DNA of 32,261 nucleotides from Actinomycetes bacterium (GTDB lineage Bacteria > Actinomycetota > Acidimicrobiia > Acidimicrobiales > JAMCQF01): positions 1 to 32,261 of the forward strand of contig JAJZBS010000023.1 in the NCBI GenBank assembly GCA_021851885.1. Direction: 5' to 3'. Of this stretch, positions 15,158 through 22,896 are shown in pieces. The translations under genes and the position numbers were made by a program. How positions within the stretch are numbered: the stretch's first letter is position 1; the number at the start of each line of letters is the position of its first letter. The notes beneath the pieces are model-generated. The model made no database searches, was not told the origin of the DNA, and was given only the letters and a program-made list of their open reading frames with translations.

Positions 15158-15799
15158 ATGGTCGAGGAGCTGACGGGCAAGCGACGGGAGATCCTTGACT
15201 TCATCGTGTCCCAGCAGCGTTCACGGGGGTACCCCCCGTCGGTGCGCGAGATCGGCGAGGCGGTCGGCCTGCGTTCGGCCTCCACGGTGCACGCGCACTT
15301 GACGATCCTTGAACGATCCGGCTTCTTGCGTCGCGACCCGACCAAGCCCCGCGCCATCGAGGTGCGCCATGAAGCCAACGGTGAGACACTGGGGCCGGCG
15401 CGTCCAGCACGCCACGTCCCTGTCGTCGGCAACGTCGCCGCCGGGACCGGCGTCCTCGCCGACGAGAACGTCGAGGAAGTCCTTCCTCTGCCCGAGGACC
15501 TCACCGGCAAGGGGCCCGTCTTTGCGTTGCGCGTCCGCGGGGACTCGATGATCGACGCGGGGATCTTCGACGGCGACCTGGTCGTCGTCCGTCAGCAGCA
15601 GCAGGCAGACGACGGGGACGTCGTCGTCGCCGGGATCGGCGACGACGAGGCCACGGTCAAGCGCTTCGCGCTGCGGCGCGGCAAGGTTGTCCTCACCCCC
15701 GCAAACCCGAGGTACGAGCCGATGGTCTTCGACCCCACGGAGGTGACGGTCTTCGGCAAGGTGGTCCTATCCGTCCACTCCGTCACCGGGCGAAGCTGA
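15158..15799 (+). CDS. lexA: LexA, SOS response repressor
   Basis: A 213-residue repressor and self-cleaving protease. The N-terminal winged helix contains PPSVREIGEAVGLRSAS (26-42). The cleavage site is Ala95-Gly96 in NVAAG, and the catalytic pair is Ser130 (RGDSMID) and Lys168 (ATVKRF). On DNA damage RecA filaments trigger cleavage and derepression. ATG 15158 is preceded by AGGAGG with a 5-nt spacer, a near-perfect ribosome-binding site that rules out the upstream ATG at 15113. Three SOS boxes lie in the divergent region shared with the LysM gene, so it probably controls both. Confidence 0.96.
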   Translation: MVEELTGKRREILDFIVSQQRSRGYPPSVREIGEAVGLRSASTVHAHLTILERSGFLRRDPTKPRAIEVRHEANGETLGPARPARHVPVVGNVAAGTGVLADENVEEVLPLPEDLTGKGPVFALRVRGDSMIDAGIFDGDLVVVRQQQQADDGDVVVAGIGDDEATVKRFALRRGKVVLTPANPRYEPMVFDPTEVTVFGKVVLSVHSVTGRS

Positions 15800-15811
15800 G
15801 GCCGGCTCGGG

Positions 15812-16132
15812 GGCCACGAGGTCGCGGCAGACCTCCCGGGCCACGTGGCGGTTGACGAAGCGCACGATCTCGCGATCGGACTTGCCCCGGCATCGACGGG
15901 CCTGGCGGTTGGGACTGTTGAACTCGATCACTTCCACGCCCGCGTTACCAGGTGCCGGGACAGACCGGTGCCATAGGCGCCGGTCCCTTCGACCCCCGCC
16001 TTGGCCGGGTCGCCGAACGATCGGAGCCATGCGAGCAGCTCTCGATAGCCCTGCGCGTCGCCGCGAAGCTCGCCGTGACGAGGATCTTGCCCACCTCGTC
16101 GATGACGGTGTCGGCCCCCTGGCGCATACTCA
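15812..16132 (-). pseudogene. Decayed IS110-family transposase
   Basis: Pieces of an IS110-type transposase run in three frames on the minus strand. IDEVGKILVTASFAATRR (about 16105-16050) is followed in a second frame by GYRELLAWLRSFG and GVEGTGAYGTGLSRHLV (about 16050-15948), then in a third by NAGVEVIEFNSPNRQARR and GKSD (about 15947-15876). The last piece joins directly to REIVRFVNRHVAREVCRDL, which resembles the C-terminal end of the family, so the middle of the protein, including the expected catalytic Ser domain, is deleted. The N-terminal DTHKD motif is also lost. The gene cannot make a working enzyme. Confidence 0.75.
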
Positions 16133-16401
16133 GGAGCGCTCTCCGGCCCAGAATGCGCCGGCGTATGCGTGGGTCAGGTCGCGTTAGCCGCCGTCGATCA
16201 CCCCGCGCTCCGCGTGTGTGCGACAACAGCGACCTCACGTGGCAGAGCGCCTCTTGGCTGCGGCGACCCGGCGGCGGGACTATTTCACACGAGCCGTTGC
16301 AGGCGGGGTGCCTCCCGACGGGAGGGGCGATTCACCAAGATGACACAGGATCCCAACGTCGCCGGCAAGGGCATGTCTCCATCGCGTTGCACGCCGCGCA
16401 G
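16133..16401. other. Non-coding stretch, possibly an IS110 end
   Basis: No convincing gene is seen in these bases, which lie upstream of the transposase remnant on its strand. A hairpin CCTCCC-GAC-GGGAGG is at 16311-16325. IS110-group elements encode their guide (bridge) RNA in the end upstream of the transposase, so this could be a relic of that end; I cannot confirm it. Confidence 0.35.
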
Positions 16402-17544
16402 TCAGGCGATGCCGAGCAGCTCCCCGAGGACGCTCCGCACCTGGCCGAGGTCGGCAGAGGTGACGTGCTCGCGGGGCGTGTGGGCTAGATCCGGGTCACC
16501 TGGGCCGAAGTTGACCGCCGGCATTCCGCGCTCGGCAAAGAACGCAACGTCCGTCCACCCGAGCTTGGCCCGCGCCGGCTGGCCACTGGCACGCACGAGG
16601 GCGGCGATGACCGGCTCGTCGAGTCGCGGCGGCGCACCCGGAGCGCTGTCTTCGACGTCAATGGTGCCCCCGTCCATGTGGGCGGAAGCGTCGAGGAGCG
16701 GACCGAAGACCTCGTCGAGATGTGCCCGCGCGTCGGCAATCGAGCGGTCGGGTGCGAACCGGTGGTTCACGACGACCGATGCTTCGTCGGGGACGACGTT
16801 GTTCGCCACGCCACCGGCGATCCGCACAGCCTGGAGGGACTCGCGATACGCGCACCCCTCGATCACGGGGCGCCTCCCCTCGTAACGGCGCACGAGGTCC
16901 ACGACGTCGGCAAGGCGATGAATGGCATTGCGGCCCTCCCAGGGGCGGGCCGTGTGTGCCGCCAAGCCCCCGACCGTCACCCGCGCCCGCATCGTGCCCT
17001 GGCAGCCGGCTTCGACACGACCGCCGGTTGGCTCCAAGAGGATCGCGGCGTCGGCGGTCACCAGCTCGGGGCGCACGCGCGCGACCTCGGCGAGACCACT
17101 CTCGCCTCGATCGACCTCCTCGCGGGCATAGAAGATCACCGTCAGATCCCATTGCACATCGCGGGCCTCTCCCGTGCTCCCACCGGGCAGCCGATCAGGG
17201 GAGGCAGCGGCGCCCACCGCCAGATCGCAGAGGATGGCGAGACCACCTTTCATGTCGGTGGCGCCCAAGCCCCAGAGGACGTCCCCGTCGATGTGGACGT
17301 CTGCGTTGCCGGATGGCGGGACCGTGTCGAGGTGGCCGGCGAGGACAGCACGGCGCCGTGCGCCCCGCTGCGTCCGGGCGACGACGTTGTCGCCGATCCG
17401 CTCGACGGCCAAGCCCGCCGCGCGCAGGAGGCTCTCGACATGCGCTGCGATGGCGGCCTCATCTCGGCTCACCGAGCCGATCGCGACCAACTGCGCGGCC
17501 CGATCGAGAAGCGAGCGGCCCGACACCGGATCTGCAGCGTTCAT
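16402..17544 (-). CDS. dapE: Succinyl-diaminopimelate desuccinylase (M20 family)
   Basis: A 380-residue zinc amidohydrolase that releases succinate from N-succinyl-LL-diaminopimelate to give LL-DAP. M20 motifs: GHLDTVP (70-76, His71 and Asp73), GLGATDMKGG (92-101, Asp97), YAREE (139-143, catalytic Glu), LLEPTGG, and a metal His near PREH at the C-terminus. ATG 17544 has GGGAGGG about 6 nt upstream. Being 64 nt after dapD, and with dapC and dapF nearby, makes DapE more likely than a generic M20 peptidase or acetylornithine deacetylase. Confidence 0.92.
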   Translation of the reverse strand: MNAADPVSGRSLLDRAAQLVAIGSVSRDEAAIAAHVESLLRAAGLAVERIGDNVVARTQRGARRRAVLAGHLDTVPPSGNADVHIDGDVLWGLGATDMKGGLAILCDLAVGAAASPDRLPGGSTGEARDVQWDLTVIFYAREEVDRGESGLAEVARVRPELVTADAAILLEPTGGRVEAGCQGTMRARVTVGGLAAHTARPWEGRNAIHRLADVVDLVRRYEGRRPVIEGCAYRESLQAVRIAGGVANNVVPDEASVVVNHRFAPDRSIADARAHLDEVFGPLLDASAHMDGGTIDVEDSAPGAPPRLDEPVIAALVRASGQPARAKLGWTDVAFFAERGMPAVNFGPGDPDLAHTPREHVTSADLGQVRSVLGELLGIA

Positions 17545-17608
17545 GGCGCGCCCTCCCCCGCCGGTCACCCAGCGCCGGTTGCTACTGCACAGGTGCCTGG
17601 CGCTGTGC

Positions 17609-18433
17609 TCACGTCGCGACGCCCTCGTCACGCAACAGCGCCTCCAGGCGCGCCTTGTCGTGCCTCTCCCCTTCCGCCAGGCGCTTGATCACAAGGACAC
17701 ACGGAAGGAAGAACCTCCCGCCGGCAAAGGTGCGCTCGCGCGACGCTTGGACGGCGACGCACCACGGCGGCACGACCCCGCGGCTGAGCTCGTCGCCATT
17801 GGCCGGGTCGATGACCGGGATCGACGGGTTGAGGATCGTGCCCGCACCGAGGACTGAACCGGCCCCGACAACAGCCCCTTCAGTCACCATCGACCGGCTG
17901 CCGATCATCGCGTCGTCGCCGATCACGACGGGGGCCGCGTTGGGAGGCTCGAGAACACCGCCGATCCCGACGCCGCCCGACAGATGGACGCGCGCGCCGA
18001 TCTGTGCGCAGGAGCCGACCGTTGCCCAGGTGTCGACAAGCGTCCCCTCGCCGACGTAGGCACCGATGTTGACGTAGCTCGGCATCAAGATGGCACCCCG
18101 GCCGATGAAGGAGCCCCAGCGTGCCGACGCACCAGGGACGACCCGGATCCCCGCCGCGGCGAACCCGCGCTTGAGGGGGAGCTTGTCCGCGAACTCGAAC
18201 GGCCCTGCCTCGACGGTCTCGATCCCGCGCAACCGGAACAAGAGCAGGATGGCCTGCTTGCACCACTCGTTCACGTGGACGTTCCCGCCGGCGTCGACCT
18301 CAGCGACGCGTGCTTCGCCGCGGTCGAGCATGCCGACGGCTCCCTCGACGATCCGGAGCGCGTCCCCGTCGCCTGGTCCGAGCTCGGCGGAGCGCGCCCA
18401 AAGCTCGGCGATCTGCGTCTCGACTCCCGACAT
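17609..18433 (-). CDS. dapD: Tetrahydrodipicolinate N-succinyltransferase, E. coli type
   Basis: A 274-residue left-handed beta-helix acyltransferase that succinylates tetrahydrodipicolinate from succinyl-CoA. VNEWCKQAILLLFR (54-67) marks the N-terminal domain; MPSYVNIGAYVGEGTLVDTW (117-136) and GSCAQIG with LSGGVGIGGVLEP are nearly identical to E. coli DapD, which is also 274 residues. The catalytic Asp (VDTW, 134) and Glu (TEG, 185) are present. This is not the longer mycobacterial DapD type (about 317 residues). ATG 18433 follows TAGCCT by 8 nt without an SD, consistent with a leaderless transcript. Confidence 0.95.
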   Translation of the reverse strand: MSGVETQIAELWARSAELGPGDGDALRIVEGAVGMLDRGEARVAEVDAGGNVHVNEWCKQAILLLFRLRGIETVEAGPFEFADKLPLKRGFAAAGIRVVPGASARWGSFIGRGAILMPSYVNIGAYVGEGTLVDTWATVGSCAQIGARVHLSGGVGIGGVLEPPNAAPVVIGDDAMIGSRSMVTEGAVVGAGSVLGAGTILNPSIPVIDPANGDELSRGVVPPWCVAVQASRERTFAGGRFFLPCVLVIKRLAEGERHDKARLEALLRDEGVAT

Positions 18434-18441
18434 GCGGCCCG

Positions 18442-18447
18442 AGGCTA
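18442..18447 (-). promoter_or_regulatory. -10-like hexamer of an apparent leaderless dapD transcript
   Basis: TAGCCT ends 8 nt before ATG 18433 on the minus strand; no SD is present. Confidence 0.5.
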
Positions 18448-18498
18448 GTCGGCACCGGCGTACGGACGACCCGGACCCAGACCCCTCCCAGAGCCCCC

Positions 18499-18518
18499 GC
18501 GCGGCACGGATGCCGCGC
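18499..18518 (-). terminator. Strong hairpin between dapC and dapD
   Basis: GCGCGGCA and TGCCGCGC pair perfectly (8 bp) around a 4-nt loop, 32 nt after the dapC stop and before the dapD start signal. There is no U run, so it is terminator-like at best. Confidence 0.45.
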
Positions 18519-18549
18519 TCCCCGAGGGCGGGGCGCCCCAGTGGGACCG

Positions 18550-19734
18550 CTAGGCCACCCCGGAGCTACCCGTCTTCGCGACCTCCCACGGTGCGCCGAG
18601 TCGTTCGGCGACAAGTGCCAGGCGGTCGAGCGGCTGGACGAGCGCGACGCGCACGTGGCCGGCACCGGCCTTGCCGTAGAGGTCACCGGGGCTGACGACG
18701 ACTCCCCCGTTCTCGGCAAGCCACCGGGCGAAGGCCCAGTCGTCGGCGAAACGCTCGGGTGTCGGCGCCCATAGGTAGAAGGTGCCCCCCGGAAGGCGCA
18801 CCGCCGATCCTGTCGAAGCCAGCACGCCGGCAAAGCGTTCCAGGCGCTGCCGGTAGCGCTGCCGCTGCTCGTCGACATGGCCGTCATCTCCGAGGGCGGC
18901 TTGAGCTGCGTCCTGGATGGGCCCGGGAACCATCAGCCCGGCGTGGCGCCGGACGTCGACGAGAAAACCGACGACCTCGTCGTCGCCGGCGTAGAAGCCG
19001 GCACGAGCACCGGCAAAGTTCGAGCGCTTCGACAGCGAGTGGACGGCGACGACGCCAGACCGGCCGTGCTCGAGGATCGAACGACCCCTCCCGTGCCACG
19101 TCAACTCGACGTAGCACTCGTCGCTCGCGACGAGGACGCCGTTCTCCCGTCCCCAGCGTGCAGCGGCGCCCAGGTCGTCGAGCTTCCCGGTCGGGTTCGA
19201 TGGGCTGTTGGCCCAGAGCACGAGCCCTCGGGCCCGGTCCGCTGCGTCGATGGTGGCGAGATCGAGGTGCCCGTCGCCGTCGACGGGGACCGGATAGGCC
19301 CTGCACCCGGCGAGCTCCGCACCCATCGCGTAGCTCGGGTACGACACCTCCGGGTAGAAGACCGTGTCACGATCCGGCGCCCGCAACCGGAGCATCGACG
19401 GCAGTCCCGTCACGAGCTCCTTCGTCCCGACACACGCGCCGAGCGCGGCGCGCGGGACCTCGACGGAGAAGCGCCTTTCCATCCACGCGCGTGCCGCGTC
19501 CCGGAAGCCGTCGGTGCCGGCCGACGGTGGGTACCCCCGCAACGTCACCGACCGCCCGAGCGCCGCAACGGCGACGTCCGGGGGTGGGTCGCATGGCGTG
19601 CCGATCGACAGGTCGACGGCGCCACCGGGGTGGCGGGATGCGAGAGCGTGCAGGTCACGCAGGCGGTCGTAGGGGTACGGCGCTGGTTCCCACGGGGCCC
19701 GCTCACCGGCGGACCACGTCGCACCGGCCCTCAC
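18550..19734 (-). CDS. dapC: Succinyldiaminopimelate aminotransferase (class I/II)
   Basis: A 394-residue PLP-dependent aminotransferase. The N-terminal DLSIGTPCDPPP, the substrate loop GYPPSAGTDGFRDA, the WANSPSNPTGKL motif, SDECYVELTW (PLP Asp) and HSLSKRSNFAGARAGF (Schiff-base Lys) are all visible. The sequence style and length match actinobacterial DapC, which transaminates N-succinyl-2-amino-6-oxopimelate with glutamate. The adjacent dapD and dapE and the nearby dapF support this over a generic aspartate aminotransferase. GTG 19734 overlaps the hflX stop by 4 bp. Confidence 0.92.
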   Translation of the reverse strand: MRAGATWSAGERAPWEPAPYPYDRLRDLHALASRHPGGAVDLSIGTPCDPPPDVAVAALGRSVTLRGYPPSAGTDGFRDAARAWMERRFSVEVPRAALGACVGTKELVTGLPSMLRLRAPDRDTVFYPEVSYPSYAMGAELAGCRAYPVPVDGDGHLDLATIDAADRARGLVLWANSPSNPTGKLDDLGAAARWGRENGVLVASDECYVELTWHGRGRSILEHGRSGVVAVHSLSKRSNFAGARAGFYAGDDEVVGFLVDVRRHAGLMVPGPIQDAAQAALGDDGHVDEQRQRYRQRLERFAGVLASTGSAVRLPGGTFYLWAPTPERFADDWAFARWLAENGGVVVSPGDLYGKAGAGHVRVALVQPLDRLALVAERLGAPWEVAKTGSSGVA

Positions 19735-21008
19735 GACGTCTGCCGGTCTGGCACGAACTGCGCGTAGCGCTGCACCCCGTCGCGGGCCAGCACGACGTGC
19801 AAACGGATGCCCGCCTCGATCTGGTCCTGAGCGAGGATCTCGCCCTCCCTGTGCAAGGCGGCGAGCACGTCGCCGCGGTCAAAGGGCACGACGAGCTCGA
19901 CGACAAGGTCGTTGGTGCGCAGGCGGTCGGCGACAGAGGCAAGCAACTCGCCGATGCCCTCCCCGGTGGAAGCGGAGATGGCAACCGACCCGGGCACGGA
20001 TGCGGCGAGACGTGCCGCTTCCGGAGTGCAGTCGGCTTTGTTGAACACGACGAGCTCCGCAACCTCGCCCGCTCCGATCTCCTTCAGCACTGACCGCACA
20101 GCGTCCATCTGCGCGAACGGCTCTGCCGCCGTCGCGTCGACGACGTGGACGAGAAGGTCCGACTCCCCCACGACTTCGAGGGTGGACCGGAACGACTCGA
20201 CGAGCTGGTGGGGAAGCTTGCGGATGAAGCCGACCGTGTCCGAGCACAGCGCCGTGTCGCCATTCGGGAGCAACAGCCGGCGCGTGCGCGGATCCAGCGT
20301 TGCGAACAGGCGGTCGGCGACGAGCACGCCCGCTCCTGTCAGTGCGTTGAGCAGGGTCGACTTGCCGGCGTTCGTGTAGCCGACGAGCGAGATCGTCTTG
20401 AGCCGCGATCTCCCGCGTGCCTTGCGCTGGGTCCGCCGCGTCGACGACAGGCGGACGAGCTCGGTCTCGAGCTTGGTCATGCGCCGCATCAGCCGCCGCC
20501 GGTCGACTTCCAACTGGGTCTCCCCTGGGCCGCGGGTCCCGATCCCGCCGGCCTGCTGGCTCAACGTCTTGCCACGCCCCCGCAGGCGCGGCAGCCGGTA
20601 TTGGAGAAGGGCGAGCTCGACCTGGGCACGGCCTTCTTCCGTCTGCGCGTTCTGGGCGAAGATGTCGAGGATGACCGCGGTCCTGTCGATCGCCGTACGA
20701 CCCAAGATAACTTCGAGGTTCCTCTGCTGGGCCGGGCTCAGCTCGTCGTCGAATACCACCGTGTCGGCGTCGACACTTTCGCACAGCTCGTGCAGCTCAC
20801 GCGCCTTGCCCTGCCCGATGTAGGTCGCTGGGTCCGGCCGTTCCCGCCGCTGGACGACACGGCCAGCCTCGTCGGCTCCGGCCGTGTCGACAAGGCGACC
20901 AAGCTCGTCCAGGCTCGCTTCGGCGTTCGTGAGGCTGGCGGCGCCGGCGACCAGGGCGACGAGAACGATCCGCTCCCGGAACGAGCGGTCGATGAGCTTG
21001 GTCGGCAC
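19731..21008 (-). CDS. hflX: GTPase HflX
   Basis: A ribosome-associated GTPase of about 425 residues. The N-terminal domain contains DPATYIGQGKARELHEL and DDELSPAQQRNLE, and RLRGRGKTLSQQAGGIGTRG with GPGETQLEVDRR is the HflX linker signature. The G domain has GYTNAGKST (G1), FATLDP (G2), DTVGFI (G3) and NKAD (G4). HflX rescues or splits stalled ribosomes under stress. Start choice is uncertain: GTG 21008 lacks a well-spaced SD, while a CTG at 21023 overlaps the dapF stop by 4 bp (CTGA) and has AGGAGG 4 nt upstream. It is translated between dapF and dapC. Confidence 0.93.
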   Translation of the reverse strand: MPTKLIDRSFRERIVLVALVAGAASLTNAEASLDELGRLVDTAGADEAGRVVQRRERPDPATYIGQGKARELHELCESVDADTVVFDDELSPAQQRNLEVILGRTAIDRTAVILDIFAQNAQTEEGRAQVELALLQYRLPRLRGRGKTLSQQAGGIGTRGPGETQLEVDRRRLMRRMTKLETELVRLSSTRRTQRKARGRSRLKTISLVGYTNAGKSTLLNALTGAGVLVADRLFATLDPRTRRLLLPNGDTALCSDTVGFIRKLPHQLVESFRSTLEVVGESDLLVHVVDATAAEPFAQMDAVRSVLKEIGAGEVAELVVFNKADCTPEAARLAASVPGSVAISASTGEGIGELLASVADRLRTNDLVVELVVPFDRGDVLAALHREGEILAQDQIEAGIRLHVVLARDGVQRYAQFVPDRQTS

Positions 21009-21019
21009 GGTGCGCGAGC

Positions 21020-21877
21020 TCAGCCGGCCTCCTCTCGAGGCCAGTCGATCTCGACGTGGGCGACCCGGATGACCGGACCCGTGAGCACGGCTTCGGGGCC
21101 GGTCAGATCCACCTCGAGAGATCCTCCCGGGCTGTGGACTATGACCTGGGGCCCGACGAGACCACAGGCGTGCGCAGCCACTGCCGAGGCGCATGCGCCG
21201 GTCCCACATGCGAGCGTCTCGCCGACACCGCGCTCCCAGCTGCGGATGACAAGCTCGTCGCGCGCCGGTGCATCGGGGACCGCAGCCACGTGGACGTTGG
21301 TCCCGCCCGGGGTCTCGGCTTCGAGACGCGCCCCGAGGCGCGCCAGGTCGACGCTGGCAAGCGAGAGCGGACCGGGGATGCGCACGACGACGTGCGGGTT
21401 CCCCAATGTCACGCGCATCGCCTGGAGATGGGGGTGCGCGTGGGCGCCCACCTCGCCGGCGACAAGCTCGACGTGCTCGGAGACGCCGGCCTCCGGCTTG
21501 CCCATGGACACGCTCACGACGGCGCCGGAGCCGGCACCCTCGGGAAGGTACTCGACGTGGCTGATGCCGGCGCCGGTGCGTACGGTGAAGATCGGCGACG
21601 ACACTGCACCGGCGTCGACGACGGCCTGGGCCATGCACCGCAGGCCGTTCCCGCTCGTCTCGGCCAGCCCTCCGTCGGCGTTGCGCAGCTCCATCGCCAG
21701 GTCGGCCATGCCGTCACCGGGTGTCACACGAATGACCCCGTCCGCGCCGATGCCACGGTGGCGGTCGCAGAGCCACCGAGCGGCGCGCGCGTCGATCGGT
21801 GACGCCTCGGCCAGGTCGACCACGACGAGGAAGTCGTTGCCGAGCCCGTGGTGCTTGGCCAGCTGCATCCTCCCCAT
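21020..21877 (-). CDS. dapF: Diaminopimelate epimerase with an altered first active-site motif
   Basis: A 285-residue DapF-fold protein, expected to interconvert LL- and meso-DAP. It starts QLAKHHGLGNDFLV after a short lead. The usual first catalytic motif, (E)xCGNG, reads ETSGNG here (Ser75, codon AGC at 21655-21653), whereas the second, LACGTGACAS with Cys224, is intact; NADGG, NPHVVV and GVGETLACG are conserved. Cys81 lies six residues after Ser75. Either Ser or Cys81 takes the base role, activity is reduced, or this variant is normal in its lineage. ATG 21877 starts 1 nt after the miaA stop (TGAGATG). Second ATG at 21868 is an alternative. Confidence 0.92.
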   Translation of the reverse strand: MGRMQLAKHHGLGNDFLVVVDLAEASPIDARAARWLCDRHRGIGADGVIRVTPGDGMADLAMELRNADGGLAETSGNGLRCMAQAVVDAGAVSSPIFTVRTGAGISHVEYLPEGAGSGAVVSVSMGKPEAGVSEHVELVAGEVGAHAHPHLQAMRVTLGNPHVVVRIPGPLSLASVDLARLGARLEAETPGGTNVHVAAVPDAPARDELVIRSWERGVGETLACGTGACASAVAAHACGLVGPQVIVHSPGGSLEVDLTGPEAVLTGPVIRVAHVEIDWPREEAG

Positions 21878-21878
21878 C

Positions 21879-22880
21879 TCACCAGTCTCGCGCCGTGGAC
21901 GTGGCCCCCGCTACGCCTCGCCGGCCTTCGCTCCCCCATGCCGCACTCCATAGCTCCACGATGCGGTCGACCGCCCCGTCGGCCGGATCGATCCAGCGGA
22001 TGCGAGGATCACGACGGAACCACGCCCACTGGCGGCGCGCGACGGTCCGCGTCCGGCGAACGATGGCGGCGACCGTCTCGTCCAGAGAAGAGCGCCCGTC
22101 GATGTAGGCGGCAATTTCGCGGTAGCCAAGTGCCTGGCGGGCAGTTCGCGACATCCCCTCCGGCCGGGCAAGCAGCGCCGCGACCTCCTCAGGCCAACCT
22201 CCGGCAACCTGCTCGCGCACGCGCTCGGCGATCCGCCTGTCCTGGACGCACGGGGGGTGGCGCAGGCCGACCAGCACGTTGCCGGTGGCCCGAAAGGCAC
22301 CGATCCCCGGACCGCAGGCACTGAACGGTCGTCCCGATCCGAGCGTCACCTCGAGGGCGCGCAGGATCCGGCGCCGGTTCGTCGGCTCAATCCGCGCGGC
22401 AGCGGCGGGGTCGAGCCGCCCCAGGCGCCCGTGGAGGGACAGGAGGGCCTCGGGCTCGCTCTGGCCACAACGCATGCTCTCGGCCAGCTCATCTTCGAGC
22501 GCGGCTGTTGCGGCCGGGTAGCGCCCCGGCAGACAGAGACCGTCGATGACGGCACTCACGTACAGACCCGTGCCGCCGACCAGGACCGCCCGGGCCGCGC
22601 GCTTGTCGATCCCGTCCAGAACATCGTGCGCCGCGGCCTGGAAGCCCTGGACGGACACGTCTTCAGAGGGATCGGCGATGTCCAGAAGGTGATGGGGAAC
22701 CTCCGCGCGGGCAGCGGCCGGAGGCTTGGCGGTTCCGACGTCCATGTGGCGGTAGACCGCCATCGAGTCGATCGACACGATCTCGACAGGCACCTCCCGG
22801 CCGATCCGGCGCGCCACGTCGAGAGCAACGGCGCTCTTGCCCGACGCCGTCAGGCCCACCAAGACGAGATGCGTGGCCAC
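21879..22880 (-). CDS. miaA: tRNA dimethylallyltransferase MiaA
   Basis: A 333-residue enzyme that adds a dimethylallyl group to N6 of A37 in tRNAs reading UNN codons. The P-loop LVGLTASGKSAVA is at the N-terminus, SIDSMAVYRHMDVGTAKP (substrate Asp and tRNA contacts) follows, then GGTGLYVSAVIDGL, and RTARQALGYREI and RRQWAWFRRDP near the end. GTG 22880 lies 16 nt after miaB; a longer open frame upstream would overlap miaB heavily and is not supported. MiaB next acts on the product, so the pair forms one modification pathway. Confidence 0.94.
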   Translation of the reverse strand: MATHLVLVGLTASGKSAVALDVARRIGREVPVEIVSIDSMAVYRHMDVGTAKPPAAARAEVPHHLLDIADPSEDVSVQGFQAAAHDVLDGIDKRAARAVLVGGTGLYVSAVIDGLCLPGRYPAATAALEDELAESMRCGQSEPEALLSLHGRLGRLDPAAAARIEPTNRRRILRALEVTLGSGRPFSACGPGIGAFRATGNVLVGLRHPPCVQDRRIAERVREQVAGGWPEEVAALLARPEGMSRTARQALGYREIAAYIDGRSSLDETVAAIVRRTRTVARRQWAWFRRDPRIRWIDPADGAVDRIVELWSAAWGSEGRRGVAGATSTARDW

Positions 22881-22896
22881 AGCCGACCGGCGATGC

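Noticed and set aside
15945-16238. 97-residue minus-strand open frame as an intact gene
   Set aside because: Only its middle resembles IS110 transposase; the match continues in other frames, so it is part of a pseudogene.
16311-16325. Hairpin as an intrinsic terminator
   Set aside because: The stem is 6 bp and no U run follows on either strand.
20145-21953. 602-residue plus-strand open frame
   Set aside because: Antisense to hflX and dapF with no recognisable protein features.
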